The notes: generated by a model not told the origin, from the letters alone. DNA of 64,000 nt from Pinus tabuliformis (GCA_031772625.1 CM062815.1:606345980-606409979); one strand, 5' to 3'; positions 1 through 11,457 are shown, counted from the first letter of the stretch. Made by a program: numbers and translations.

Positions 1-2111
1 TGTGTTGTTTATATTCTTAACAGAAGTCTAACTAAGAGAATGAAGGATCGAGTTCCCGAAGAAGCCTGGAATGGTAAGAGTTTTCATATATCTCATTTAA
101 GAATTTTTGGTTGTGTTGCCTATGCACATGTTCCTAAAGAATTGAGAAATAAGTTAGATGATAGAAGTGAGAAATTCATTTTTATTGAATATAGTGACGA
201 GTCTAAAGAAAATAGAATTTATAATCTCATCACCGAGAAATATATTATCAGTAGAGATGTTGAGTTCAAGGAAGAAGAAGCTTGGGATGGAAGCATAGAT
301 AAATCTGTTGCAGAGACAACTGTATTATCTCATGGAGATGATAATGAAGATGAGAAAGAAGCACAAGGTGGACAACCAATTCCATATACACCTGCTGCAA
401 GCACCTCATCAAGGCAATCACCAAGAGTCAGTCCATTACAATTCAGAACATCGATAAATCATGAACATGGCGAACCATCAGGTTATGGTGGACAACAAAC
501 AACAGGATCAAAGGTAAGTAATGATTCTAATCCTACAATAGCTACATTGAAGAATAGAATTAAAGGTCAGAAGACTAGAAGCTTAAAGGAATTGTATGAG
601 CAGAATGATGAAATAGATCAAGTTTCAAATTTTGCATTACTTGCATATGATCCAGTAAATTTTGATGAAGTTGTGAAAGAAAAAGTTTGGATAAAAGCCA
701 TGGATGAAGAAATTGATGCTATAGAAAGAAATAATACTTGGGAACTTGTAAATTTGCCTAAAGGTAAAAATACTATAGGTGTTAAATGGATTTACAAAAC
801 TAAAGTGAATGTTGAAGGTGAAATTGAAAAGTATAAAGAAAGACTTGTAGTTCAGGGGTTCAGTCAACAACTTGGTATTGATTATAATGAAACTTTTGCA
901 CTTGTAGCTAGACTTGACACAATAAGAATGGTATTAGCTATTTTTGCACAAAATAAATGGGAAATATATCAGATAAAATAAATGGTTTTTTGGAAGAAGA
1001 GTTTTATGGGAAACAACCTCTTGGATATGAAATTGATGGTCAAGAAGATAAAGTTTACAAATTAAAGAAAACATTATATAGATTGAAACAAGCACCCTGA
1101 TTATGGTATAGTAGAATTGATGAATATCTGAATAACAATGGATTCATCAAGAGTCCAAGTGAGCCAACTTTGTATACAAAATTAAACGAGGATGGAAAAA
1201 AATTGATTGTGTGCTTGTATGTTGATGATTTGATTTTCACTCGATATATCTCAATAGATGATTTTAAGACAAGCATGAAAAGAGAATTTTATATCACTGA
1301 TTTAGTCCTAATGAAATGTTTTCTTGGTATTGAAGTAACTCAATGTGAAGATGGTATTTTCATTTTTCAATCTAAGTATGCAAAGGATATATTGAAAAGG
1401 TTCAGGATGGGAAACTGTAAGCAAGTTGTAACCCCAATTGCAATTGGTACAAAACTCAATAAGGATGATCATGGTTCAGATATTGATCCAACCTTGTTTA
1501 AACAATTGGTTGGAAGTCTTATGTATTTGACTGCAACAAGGCCCGATATAATGTTTGGTGTAAGTTTAATTTCCATATTCATGGAGTCTTTGAAGAGTAC
1601 CCATTGGCTAGTTGGAAAAAGGATTTTAAGATATGTTGCTGGAACAAGGAATTATGGTATCATGTGTGCATCTGACTTAGATTTTAAACTAACTGGATAT
1701 ATAGATAGTGATTTTGCAAGCAATATTGATGATAGGAGGAGCACATCTCTGTATGTGTTCAGTTTTGGTTCAGGTGCAGTTTCATGGGCATCAGTGAAGC
1801 AATCCATTGCAACTCTATCATCAGTTGAAGCAGAGTATGTTGCAGCCACAACAACAACATGTCAAACTGTGTGGATGAGAATAATTTTGAAAGAGTTGTT
1901 GCATGAACATAAAGAACCCACTCATATTTTCTGTGACAACAAATTTGCTATTGCATTATCAATAAATCATGTTTTCCATAAGAAGAGTAAACATATTGAT
2001 ACGAGGTATCATTTTATTTTAGAATTAGTAAGCAATAATGAAATATGTATGGAGTTCTGCAGATCAAAAGACCAGTTTGCAGACATATTTACAAAACCGT
2101 TGGGAAAATAA
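1..2111 (+). pseudogene. Ty1/copia pol remnant, copy 1 (integrase C-terminus, RT, RNase H)
   Basis: The sequence enters the window inside a copia polyprotein. The frame from 40 to 981 carries the integrase C-terminal region (VPEEAWNGK, HLRIFGCVAYAHV, SRDVEF) and the start of reverse transcriptase (WIKAMDEEIDAI, NTWELV, GVKWIYK). The frame from 1170 to 2111 carries the RT active site (CLYVDDLIF), the conserved SLMYLTATRPDIMFGV stretch and RNase H (DSDFAS, SSVEAEYVAA, CDNKFAIAL, ending in ADIFTKPLGK). A deletion or frameshift near 975-1100 removes the expected MDVKSAFL part, and there is an in-frame TGA at about 1098. The product would have reverse-transcribed and integrated the element. It is clearly dead. 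A second copy of the same family lies at 50866-53308. Gag, protease and the integrase core would lie left of the window. Confidence 0.93.
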
Positions 2112-2200
2112 TTGTTTCAAACTCACAGGGAAAACATAGGGGTATGCATGGTGTAACAACATTTTGATGTAATAGCAAAGTTTTGTTCTTTTTGTGAAAT

Positions 2201-2715
2201 AATTAAGGGGAAAAATGTAAGAATAATTATTTCACATCTACTGTCACCATCACTGCTACCACCTTGGCTCTTGAATCTTCCAGAAGTCACCACTACCTCA
2301 CAGCCTCACTACCTCCAGAAACAAAAGGGCAGCACCGCCTAAAAATATATATTTTAATTGATGTAACCGACATAAAAATATTCTATAAATAGAAGGATCA
2401 CGGAGAGGCAAAGATCATCCACTCCCAGTTTTTTATTGTTGGTGTAATTGAGCAGCTGTAGTTGTGGTTCTCTATGTTTTTCCTGATCTCCTCTATATTT
2501 TTGTTCTTTTAGTTTTAATGAAGACCTGAGTTATGGAAGCTGACCGATGGCCTTAAACAAAAATGTAACATATAGTTGTTTTATTTTATTCAATATCGAA
2601 AGCATAAGAATGGTGTGGCTTTTCATGGCACTGACAACAAACATGATTAGCCAAATTTAGTGGAAATAGAATGTTATTATGTGGTAACACCTAATGCTTT
2701 TATGGTTAGGTTACA
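2201..2715 (+). repeat. Copia polypurine tract and 3' LTR, copy 1 (right end uncertain)
   Basis: A purine-rich tract (AATTAAGGGGAAAAA, 2201-2215) directly precedes TGTAAGAATAATTA, which starts the LTR at 2216. A TATA box (TATAAAT) lies at 2384-2390, as expected for an LTR promoter. The right end is not secure. I chose TTACA at 2711-2715 because it mirrors the TGTAA start, giving about 500 bp, but homology with copy 2 continues past this point and the 5' LTR is outside the window. The same block is at 53353-53855. Confidence 0.6.
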
Positions 2716-3200
2716 TGATTCATGTCGAGTTCGATGTTGATGTTGATTAGGGATGAACGATGTTGATGTTGGTTGGTAATAGCAACGAGTCAATAGCAAT
2801 GGCGTTGGCAATAGTGATTCAATAGCGGTCATGGATGGATAAGATGGGATTGTGCTTTTTTTACTTCAAAAAAAATTATAATAACATATTTAGAGTATGA
2901 ATGTTAGTATATTGTAGAGTTATTTGTACGTTAGTATATTGTAGAGTATGCAAACGTACACATAAGAAAAATCTAAAGTTTATATTTAATGATTGAAATA
3001 AAAAGTTTATTTACTTTCTTAAAGGAAATGATATGGTATTTATTTAATAATTTATATAATAATATTTAATTTTAGAAAACATATATATAATTTTATATAT
3101 TGTTAAAAAATAGTATATTGTATTTCAAAAATATATTGATAAATCTAATAAAGTATTTTTTTCAAATATATATTTAGAGGTCACACAGAGTTTGAACTCC
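2716..3200. other. AT-rich non-coding stretch, duplicated at 53856-54351
   Basis: No gene is visible. The stretch is AT-rich, with short direct repeats (TTAGTATATTGTAGAG occurs twice near 2905-2945). It is shared nearly base for base with the right-hand copy. It links the copia LTR to the neighbouring primer-binding site and LTR, so it is probably remaining body sequence of the minus-strand element or an old segmental duplication. Confidence 0.5.
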
Positions 3201-3211
3201 CTCTGATACCA
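3201..3211 (-). other. Primer-binding site of a minus-strand LTR element
   Basis: The minus strand reads TGGTATCAGAG, complementary to the 3' end of initiator methionine tRNA. It lies two bases from the LTR end at 3214. This fixes the element as minus-strand, with its body to the left. In copy 2 the same site has decayed. Confidence 0.75.
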
Positions 3212-3213
3212 TA

Positions 3214-3939
3214 TGTAACAACTCATAATTTAAATATACAACTAATTAGATTCATTATGTGATTTATAATCAATGCACAACTATTCAACTAATTGACATA
3301 GAATTTCGAAAAACGTGAGCATAGACAACTTACTTGTAGCGATGACATTCGTTACTTGTGATTTCGCAGTTGAACACTACTTGAATATCGATAACCACAA
3401 CAATGTTTTGGGATTACTCTCCACCCAACCATAGGCTCAGCTGCACATAATCTTTCTACAGCTAGTCACCCCTGAGTCCTCAGTCAATGTACTACTACCA
3501 AGGTTTCATTTGCCTCTCAACACTCTTCTCCCGAAGAATGATCATCTCATTCCCCTCTTCGTCCATTAAATAGAACCAACTGTTCCAAAAACGAAAGGGA
3601 ATTGGAAAAGGATCCGCATGCACACAATCCATGTGTCAACATGCAATTTTTATTTCTTTGTTTTAAGTTTTACTTAATTCAATATTTCTTTTAATCTAAC
3701 TCTTTCTTATTTTATTCATTTTCACTTTTTGTTAACCTTACTAATTTTTATTATTTTTATAATTTACATTTATATATATTTATTTACAACTTTCATTATT
3801 TATTAGTTTATTTATTTACTATTATTATATTTTCTTATTTTTTTATTTAATATTATTATCTTTTATTTATTATTTATTTACTTATATATATTAATATTAT
3901 TTATTATTTATTACTTTTATTATTATTAGGGGCATTACA
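3214..3939 (-). repeat. 5' LTR of a minus-strand Ty3/gypsy, chromovirus-like element
   Basis: The 726-bp segment has inverted ends (TGTAA at 3214, TTACA at 3939). Read on the minus strand it begins TGTAATGCCCC, a start common in plant chromovirus LTRs, and ends GAGTTGTTACA next to a primer-binding site. The half from 3660 to 3935 is extremely AT-rich. No body with coding capacity remains on its left, and no matching 3' LTR is visible. The first about 250 bp recur at 54365-54617, where element G interrupts them. The family assignment is inference. Confidence 0.65.
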
Positions 3940-4240
3940 ATAAGGATGTATGTAAGTAGTTGGAGACAGAGTTTCATAGTAGTTATGGGAGCTGAGGAGG
4001 GTGGTGATAATGTTGAGGAGTATGCATAGGCTAGTTGATTGTGCATGCCCCTTACTTCGTGGTTGTTTCGTAGTGAAGTTAGTCCCAGTGACAGGGTCAG
4101 AGGTCTAGTTGAGAGTGAGGGTGTGAATTGTTGGGTTTAGGGCCCAGGAAACATGACCAATTTTCACGCAGTCAGCAGTTGCATGGTATGGATGCACAAT
4201 TGGAATGCTACTTAGTTGAGGGAGGCCTCGAAGCTTGAAG
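3940..4240. other. Old flanking sequence, part 1
   Basis: This is unique-looking DNA outside the identified elements. If D and A are removed, it continues at 7013-7214 and then at 49322 onward. The plus strand has partly open stretches broken by stops, so it may be an ancient coding remnant, but I do not recognise it. Confidence 0.35.
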
Positions 4241-4245
4241 CAACT

Positions 4246-4578
4246 TGTTATGAAACCAACTCAAGAAAAGATAGAAAAGATAGATCAACGCCTTAGAATT
4301 CAGCGTCTTCAAGGGGGCAACCTCCTTTACATTACATAAATGAACAATTATTGGATGATACAAATGAAAATACCTCCTTTCTATATATAGGAGTCCAAGG
4401 GGTCATAACATAATCAGAACCGACATAACAATAATAATATAAGGGCACAATAATAACAATAGTGGGCTTCTATGGGGCACAATAGTAACAATATGGGCAC
4501 TACATGGCTACATCAATATAATAAGTGGGTTGTACTAATAACAATAAGGGGTTACACTTGTAGTATAGGGGCCTAACA
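4246..4578 (-). repeat. 3' LTR of element D
   Basis: 333 bp. On the plus strand it runs from TGTTATGAAACC to GGGGCCTAACA, so on the sense (minus) strand it begins TGTTAGGCCCC and ends TTTCATAACA. CTATATATAG at 4381-4390 is the likely TATA box. The left target-site duplication CAACT is at 4241-4245. Confidence 0.93.
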
Positions 4579-4580
4579 TG

Positions 4581-4592
4581 CCCCTCTCCTTC
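4581..4592 (-). other. Polypurine tract of element D
   Basis: The minus strand reads GAAGGAGAGGGG followed by CA and the start of the 3' LTR. It is the expected plus-strand primer for reverse transcription. Confidence 0.85.
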
Positions 4593-4607
4593 AAAAAGCG
4601 TTGTCCT

Positions 4608-4960
4608 CAATGCTTGAGTAGTTCTTGATGCTTCTGTATCAAATTCTTGTCCTCCCATGTGGAATCTTCAGCGGGTAAGTTCTTCCACTTGATGAGATAC
4701 TCTGAAATTGATCAATTTCATAGCTGTTGGGTTCTTTTTTCTGTGATTGCTCCAAGTTACGATATGATTTTTCCTTCCTCTTCAATTTCTGGCAATATTG
4801 TTTGAATTGGGATCTTTCGCAACTTTTGAATAAGTGGCCATACTTCTTCGTCCTTCTTCCATTCATCCCTTGCTTCGTTTATCCAATCTGGTTGGATAAT
4901 AGAAATAGCACAAAACAATGCTTCCACATCCTCATCCTTGAAGAGTCTTCCCATTCGGTA
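4608..4960 (-). pseudogene. Element D: RNase H/integrase linker and chromodomain remnant
   Basis: One frame (4954-4757) carries the linker that lies between RNase H and integrase in chromoviruses (EDVEALFCAISIIQPDW, EARDEW, VWPLIQKL). A second frame at 4702-4608 reads EYLIKWKNLPAEDSTWED and ends at a TGA. This is the C-terminal half of a chromodomain, the module at the integrase tail that binds methylated histone H3. The intervening integrase domains are deleted. These are remnants with no separate function. Confidence 0.8.
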
Positions 4961-4963
4961 AGG

Positions 4964-5812
4964 TCACCATTTTTTAAGTGCATGTAGTATTGCCAACATT
5001 TCCTTCTCATAAATAGCTTGCTTGAGATGTAGCAATAAAAATACCCAATCACCTACATCAAAACATTTTTCACCACGATGTTGATCTACCTGTTGTTTTG
5101 TTTGATTTTGCATCGAAGTGGCATTATCCTTTAAAATTTGGAGAACTTGTTGTTGATGCTCAATGTGATCTTTCACTGCTTGAACCTTTTTCTTCTTGAT
5201 ATGTCCTTCTATCTCTGGAGTTTGAGGAGTGGTAATTTCTTCCAATCCTTTACAAGATATGGTCGGATTCATTTCTTGATGCTCGATGTGATCTTTCACT
5301 TTTTGAACATTTTTCTTCTTGATATGTCCTTCTATCTTGATAGTTTGAGGAATGGTAATTTCAACTAATGAATTACAAGATATGGTTGGATTCCTTTCTT
5401 CTTTCTCAATGTGATATTTCACTTCTTTCACCTTTTTCTTCTTGATATGTCCTTCTATCTTGAGAGTTTGAGGAGTGGTAATTCTTGCCAATGCTTTACA
5501 AGATATGGTCTGATTCATTTCTTCTTTCTCTGGGGTGGGGTCCTGGTGTATGTCTTCTTCTTTTGATGTTTCTTGATCCTTTTCTTCCCCCTCTTCATAT
5601 TCTATGTAAAATAATTTCTTCTCAGCACACTTATGACCTTTAGTGCATTTGCTATCACAATTGTAACAAAGCCCTTTTTTCTCTTTTTTCTTCCAATTGT
5701 TGTGGTGTAACCCTTGTAGGTTGTGGAAGGCTAGGAGAAACAACACTTCCATCTTTATAGTTGTGAGGGGTATGCTTCTTGGTTTCCATAATTTTTCTTT
5801 CCAATATGTCAC
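4964..5812 (-). pseudogene. Element D: fused ORF with zinc knuckle, three protease starts, integrase tail and RNase H piece
   Basis: The 282-codon frame is open throughout. After an N-terminal part overlapping the end of gag it has a zinc knuckle (CYNCDSKCTKGHKC). It then has three successive copies of the segment that opens the protease domain in chromoviruses (ISCKAL, TTPQTLKIEGHIKKKKV), but the catalytic Asp-Ser/Thr-Gly never follows. It continues into an integrase C-terminal fragment (QQVDQHRGEKCF, VGDWVF) and then directly into an RNase H fragment (AIYEKEMLAILHALKKW). This order, with RNase H after the integrase tail, does not occur in normal elements, so the body was rearranged by deletion and template switching. 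It could make a nucleic-acid-binding protein but no enzyme. Confidence 0.85.
5150..5525 (-). repeat. 123-bp x 3 in-frame tandem repeat (41-residue units)
   Basis: Three adjacent units are spaced exactly 123 bp apart. The marker AATGTGAT or GATGTGAT sits at 5162, 5285 and 5408 on the plus strand. Because 123 is divisible by 3, each unit adds 41 residues without breaking the frame. The units have diverged at many positions but none carries a stop or an indel. Confidence 0.92.
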
Positions 5813-6248
5813 AAAGCCCTTTTACTCTTTCCAATTGTTGTGGTGTTGCTCTAAAGAAGGTGTTTCTCTTTGTATCCTCATAATGCGCTATCATTTCCTC
5901 CGTGAAAATTGACCATGTAACAAGTTGTTTACAAGAACAAAGCCCTTCATACCATAAAAATTGATCTGGTTCTAAATATGAAGATGCAATACCTACCTTT
6001 TTTAACAGTTGTACACCATGTACATCAAAATATTGCTCCATCTGAAGTATCCAATTTACCGGATCCTTGCCATCAAACTTCCTCATCTTGCTTTTTCTTG
6101 ATTTTAGGAGCTCGACCTTGAAACGATTGTAAATCTGTACTTTCAGATCTTTATATTCTGAAATTGTGATCTGTATTAGCCTTCTGTGTCCTCTTTCCAA
6201 TGCCACTAGTCTGATCCAAATTGGATTCTCGAAGAAAGAGTTATGCAC
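5655..6248 (-). pseudogene. Element D gag (capsid region)
   Basis: This 197-codon frame matches the capsid part of Ty3-type gag: MRKFDGKDPVNWILQMEQYF (the usual FDG-x-W-x-x-QMEQYF block), then LWYEGL, WSIFTEEMIAHY, and a C-terminal QLERVKGLCDILERKI coiled segment. Gag would form the particle that packages the RNA. No convincing ATG opens the frame. It ends shortly before the zinc knuckle, which continues in the overlapping frame at 5812-4964. The switch lies in an A-rich run near 5670-5690 and is most simply a one-base indel. Capsid and knuckle are normally one continuous protein. Confidence 0.82.
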
Positions 6249-6660
6249 AATCTCCCGCAGTGACCTGATTATAGACTAGTCCAGTGGAGCGAACTTGTAT
6301 GAAGTGCCACGTGTCACTGTTTCGACCTTTGACTTTGAAAATTATATACAAGAAAACTACAATCCTTCCTCTTTCTGTACCTTCTTATGAAATTTCAATC
6401 CGATCCCCAGAGAGAAAGTTATGATGATTTTCCCCAGGTCACCTGTTTGGAATGTAATTCAGCAGTCTGCAAAAAGACCACATTCCTCAGATCATATCTC
6501 TGCCAATATAGCGTGAAAATATCTGAATTTTGGACCTACGGTTCAGCATGATTTCTTCTCAAATGGGTTTTTTCGGTGACTTCTGAAACATCACAGAAAA
6601 AACGTTATAGTGAAAATTCCACGATGACCTGTTTGGAGCAGCGAAACCCTAGAATCCAAA
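6249..6660 (-). other. Element D leader between primer-binding site and gag
   Basis: No coding capacity or named signal is visible. The length, about 410 bp, is ordinary for an untranslated leader that would hold the packaging signal. Confidence 0.5.
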
Positions 6661-6672
6661 GCTCTGATACCA
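6661..6672 (-). other. Primer-binding site of element D
   Basis: The minus strand reads TGGTATCAGAGC, a perfect 12-base match to the complement of the initiator methionine tRNA 3' end. It lies two bases from the 5' LTR. Confidence 0.93.
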
Positions 6673-6674
6673 AA

Positions 6675-7007
6675 TGTTATGAAACCAGCTCAAGAAAAGA
6701 TAGAAAAGATATATCAACGCCTTAGAATTCAGCCTCTTCAAGGGGGAAACCTCCTTTACATTACATAAATGAACAATTATTGGATGATACAAATGAAAAT
6801 ACCTCCTTTCTATATATAGGAGTCCAAGGGGTCATAACATAATCAGAGCCGACATAACAATAATAATATAAGGGCACAATAATAACAATAGTGGGCTTCT
6901 ATGGGGCACAATAGTAACAATATGGGCACTACATGGCTACATCAATATAATAAGTGGGTTGTACTAATAACAATAAGGGGTTACACTTGTAGTATAGGGG
7001 CCTAACA
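6675..7007 (-). repeat. 5' LTR of element D
   Basis: 333 bp, the same length as the 3' LTR. I count five substitutions, all in the part nearest the primer-binding site, and no indels. The TATA-like CTATATATAG is at 6810-6819. The right target-site duplication CAACT follows at 7008-7012. Confidence 0.93.
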
Positions 7008-7012
7008 CAACT

Positions 7013-7214
7013 TTCCTGATGAGCTAGTAACATTTGTCCCTTCAATTCACCTTCTTTGGCCCCGAGCAGTGTCTAATGAATTCGGTAGTGTATATATCTA
7101 GCTTGGTTGGTTGCTTCTAGTGAATTTTGGGGAGTCTTGCCCTAGAGGGCTTTTGTGTTCAACTATCTTGCAGGGTGTAGAAATTTGGCTAAGAGGGCTA
7201 CTTAGGTTTTGGTG
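7013..7214. other. Old flanking sequence, part 2
   Basis: This lies between D and A. It was contiguous with 3940-4240 before D arrived and with 49322 onward before A arrived. I see no recognisable gene. Confidence 0.4.
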
Positions 7215-7679
7215 GCAACTGTCTAGTCAATTTAACGTCTTAAATTGCTCTACATAAATTATCAATCCGGGTATCGTAAGCTGATGAAGTGTGGTGCACA
7301 TATGTGTTTAGTTAACATTTTTTTCTTACTTCGTTGTTTTATAGCTTTTATCTTGTTTTGGGGTTTTGTTCTTGTTGATCTCCTAAAGTGTCTAATGCAA
7401 ATGGAAATCCTATTCTAAGGTCTTAACAATACTTTTAAAGGTAAAATATGAATGTAGATTTCAAGATAAGGTTTATGTCCCTCATGGTAACTTCCAAAAC
7501 TTAGCACTTCAAAATATCTCCAAACATGCTATTGATAAAATTAGTATTTGAACAAAAGTGTAAATATGCAACTACTTAAATCAATCAAAAGATGAAGTGT
7601 TGACCATGAAGTTACTATCTCTGTTGTCCATCTAATTATAGAAATAAAATATAAACTACTGCACTCAAAACCAAAAATT

Positions 7680-7945
7680 GCAGACTAATGAAAACAAAAT
7701 CAAATTACTTCACTTATAATTCGATAGCTCACCAATTAACTTCTCGGGTTAAGCCATGGCACCGGAGATAATGTCAAATAACATGAAGAATTGATATCTA
7801 AATTACCTACTTGTAGATTAATGAAAGAAAAATCAAATTACTTCACTTATAATTTGATAGCTTGCCAATTAACTTCTCGGGTTAAGCCATGGCACCGGAG
7901 ATAACGTCAAATAACATGAAGAATTGAGGTCTAAACTATCTAATA
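7680..7945. repeat. 133-bp tandem repeat, two units, in A's 3' LTR
   Basis: The marker TTCTCGGGTTAAGCCATGGC occurs at 7741 and 7874, exactly 133 bp apart, and the flanking text repeats with it. The sister LTR has three units. Confidence 0.9.
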
Positions 7946-8449
7946 GTAGCAAACAAATCTCACTAGAATCAATGCATAACAACTGAAATTTAAAAGATAA
8001 AAAATCAGCAGAGAAGCAAATCTCAGACTACTACTTGATGCAAAAACTACATTAAAAAGCTCGAGCAAAAACTGATAAGCAAATACAAGAACATGTAAAA
8101 ACTAATCTACAATCAACTGGTTGAACACAGTTGCATGAATTAAAATTGCATGAATGTAAACTCTAATCTATCAAACTTGAAAGCAATAAAATGACTTACT
8201 TGAATTAAATCAAAGAAAAACTACAAAATAAAATCTACTCTACCTTACATTCTAATGGGCTGCATGACATCTACTTCACATCTCCTTCCATGTTGAGAAC
8301 ATCAAAGCTTTATTCAGATTATTCAAAATTACAAAGTACAACAAAGCTCTCCAAAGCTTTCCAAAGCCATCAAAGAAGAACTACAAGCTCCAATCTACCA
8401 ACTCTAAACTCTAAGCTTAAGAACTAACAAATTAAGGAGAGAGATCTCC

Positions 8450-8457
8450 TATTTATA
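8450..8457 (-). promoter_or_regulatory. TATA box of element A LTR
   Basis: The minus strand reads TATAAATA. The same motif is at 48834-48841 in the 5' LTR, the copy that would drive transcription of A. Confidence 0.5.
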
Positions 8458-8930
8458 CAGAAAGATGAGAAGTCATCACATTAATGAGAGTCCATGAATC
8501 TCTCCCTCTACCTCTAGATTCCTAATCAAAATAGGAACTGATAAGACACATGTCTTCTTAGAGTTTCAATAGAATTAGGAGATGTGACACATATTCTCAT
8601 GATCCCATCATTCTCTCCACTCAAATTTGAATTTGGCCTTAGAGTGCCATATAAAGGTCTTCTAGAAGCCTCCTTTTGACATACATGTCAACAATTTCAA
8701 CCCACTTGTTAGGCATAAGCATATGCACATTATTTTCTAATTTTAACCACAAATTCACTTAAAAAGGCTAAGAATTAATAAAGTTTGGAAAAACATAAAT
8801 GTGGCCCAATGATAATGAAAGTGGGATGAATGTAATGACATAGTAATGAAATGGAGGTGAAATGGAGGTGATATAATGGACATAATAGTGAAAGTGTAAT
8901 GGAAATGAATGACATTTTCAAGACCCAACA

Positions 8931-8943
8931 TACCCCCCAACTA
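8931..8943 (-). other. Polypurine tract of element A
   Basis: The minus strand reads TAGTTGGGGGGTA directly before the 3' LTR. It is G-rich and correctly placed. Confidence 0.75.
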
Positions 8944-11090
8944 AAGCTATAGCATGTCCTCATGCAATATATATTACATTAATTCTTGTGATCCTTGAGC
9001 TTTGGCTTAACTTTGCATGATATCATTTGATAACTTCATACTTTTGCAAAGTGTTTTTCTTGTATTGCAACATGGTTGGTTCTTGTGTAACAACCATATT
9101 TTGTTGTTGCATTCTAGTTTGATCTTTGAAGTTTGCATAATGATATTTTGATTATTGTCGCAAAGTATATCTTTATTGGATTGCATGATAGTTGGTTCTT
9201 GTGTGACAACTATGATTGTGTTTGTATCCAATTTATCCTTTAAGCAGTTTTTGAAAAGCCAGTGTATGCTCATAATAACGATGTAATAGTTAATATATGT
9301 TGGAAGTATGTGGGCTCCTAAATATGATATGGACATGGCAAGATATGAATATGAATGTATTCTCACCCCAACAGATGGTATTGGCAATTTTATGAAATGA
9401 GGAAAAGAAATGTTTTTCCAACAATTATCATTCTAGCTTTTTATGGAATTCTATGGTCAAAAGTTAGAAAATGATGTACCTTAACTTACCCTTTGGAATG
9501 GATGAGTTGTATGTGTGGTGGCTGAAAAATTTTGATCATATTCTTCTTCAAGTGGAGTCATGGATAAAGAGTTAAGATGACCTTTTATTGCTTCTACTAA
9601 AACTTGCTGAATCTGCTCCAAAATGTTGAAAATAATAGTCTTCATGTCTTCAAAATTCATTGGCACAATTCCTACTATGTGAAAAGATGTTCTGATGTCA
9701 AATATAGTAGGAAATTGTTGACTTAGTGGCCATTAATTGATGCCACTAGTCAACACGAGAACTCTCACCATTGATGGCAATGAGAGTCAAGATGCACAAA
9801 CAAATCTTGCTAGGTACGAAGAGTTTTGCCGATGTCGAGCCACCTAGAAGATCTGATGAACAAGGGACATTAATGTATTCCCATTGTTTGTCAGTATGAG
9901 GACTTGCCATTAAGGCATGCAAGCCTCAAGATGTTTTTACAAAGAACTTAGACTCAAAGGACTATGGACTTAATAATTTGCATTGAAGCAGGTCTTATTT
10001 GCGAAATGAAAATGACAGGAAATAAAAGATGAAAATGGAAGATGGAAATGGAGAGCAGAAATGACAATGGGCAATAAGCATGTGAATGAGCCTCTTGCTT
10101 TTATTTTTGGGTTATGAATGGACAAAAAGAGATGGAAAGTGTATGTGAATGTAAATGGAAAATATGAAGTGAAATGAGGTGAATGGTTTATTATGAGGTA
10201 TGGATGTGATGGAGACAATGGTATCTGAAAGTTTCAAGTATTTGGATCTGCTTTTGCATTAGCATATTTCCTCTTTCCTGTTGATCATCCTCTTATAAAA
10301 TAAAGTGGTCTCTTAGAGAGACACCATTCACTTGTAGTCATTTGTCCTTCCTCCTGGAACCTGCAAAAAACCTAATACTTCTTCTGCAATGGAATGTAAG
10401 ATTATCAAAGGAGAGAGATGACCAATCTCTCTAGTTATGATATTTACACACAAAACTAAGAATTTGTATTAATGAAACAAATTCTCAAAGGAAAAATCAA
10501 AAGAATTTATACCTGTTTTGGAATTAGTGCCTCAAGTTGATGTTGCTTCTTTTCAGCAATTTATTTCATTATTTACCATTTCAAACTCTAATGATGGATT
10601 TCTCATTTTGTAGATCTTGTTGAGATCTTTCCAATGATACTTGAATCATCAAAATCTAATTTCGTATGAGAAAGTTAGGCTAATTTAAACATTGAGGTTT
10701 TTCAGCTGCAGAATTGGAGAACAGCTGCAGAATTGGACTTTAGCTGTGGAATGTGCATAGTTTCTGTAGCTAAAAATCTTGAAAAAAATTAGCCATTCAT
10801 CTTTCATCATCAGTCCAAAATTAATCAATACCTTTAGAAAAGTGAGCAAAACTTATTCATTTCATTGATTCAAAATTGTTTTTTTCTTAACATGCGACGA
10901 CTTAGCGTGGCGACTTAGTGATGACACACACCTTGACTTCCTTTGACCGGGGTCTTTTTCATCGATTTGGATCAAATGGATAGGACACCATCCATGTACT
11001 AACATTTTCCAAACTACCCCTGTGGTTTGTTTCATCTCTTGACACCTGTAACCTACAAAAGTATGAAAATGGCTGCGGAATTGCTAGTTG

Positions 11091-11118
11091 GCTGCGGAAC
11101 AGAGATGCATTCCGCAGC
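11091..11118. other. Small perfect inverted repeat
   Basis: GCTGCGGAA at 11091-11099 is followed after a 10-base loop by TTCCGCAGC at 11110-11118, a perfect 9-bp stem. Related words appear elsewhere in the body of A. No function is known. Confidence 0.6.
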
Positions 11119-11457
11119 TAAAAGACAGCCAATCATCAGGCTTTTTTTTTTTTTGATACAGAGGATTATTCTGCAGACCAATTACTGCAACACTCGAACT
11201 TGTTTTGGATTTGACAATTCTCAAGAAACCATTTCCCAAAATTTCATAGTTGCTGAATGAGATAGCCATGGTCTTCTACATTTCCTTTAATAGAGTTTAG
11301 TTGTTTTTAGTTCAGGTACGCATATACTGAGCCATAGCTCATGTTTACTACAACTTGAACCAAAAAATAGATCTAAGGTTTCTCAGAGCATATGATCTTA
11401 TCCGTATCTAGATACTTACAACTTCTTATTGTAGTGAAAAGAACAAGGCCATGTTTC

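Larger units (their letters stand above)
4246..7007 (-). mobile_element. Element D: short non-autonomous Ty3 chromovirus derivative
   Basis: This is a complete insertion of about 2.76 kb. Two 333-bp LTRs are flanked by a perfect 5-bp duplication (CAACT at 4241-4245 and 7008-7012). The minus strand holds, in order, 5' LTR, methionine-tRNA primer-binding site, leader, gag, zinc knuckle, three copies of the start of the protease domain, an integrase-tail fragment fused to an RNase H fragment, a linker and chromodomain remnant, polypurine tract and 3' LTR. RT and the integrase core are missing, so it would need proteins from a relative. The two LTRs differ at 5 of 333 positions by eye, so this is the youngest element in the window. 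Confidence 0.92.
7220..8930 (-). repeat. 3' LTR of element A
   Basis: 1711 bp. On the plus strand it runs from TGTCTAGTCAATTT to AAGACCCAACA. A minus-strand TATA box (TATAAATA) is at 8450-8457. It contains two copies of a 133-bp tandem repeat at about 7680-7945, against three copies in the other LTR. Confidence 0.9.

Noticed and set aside
2216..3465. A 1.2-kb copia LTR running to the end of the shared block
   Set aside because: A separate primer-binding site and LTR start of opposite strand lie inside at 3201-3214, so the shared block is composite.
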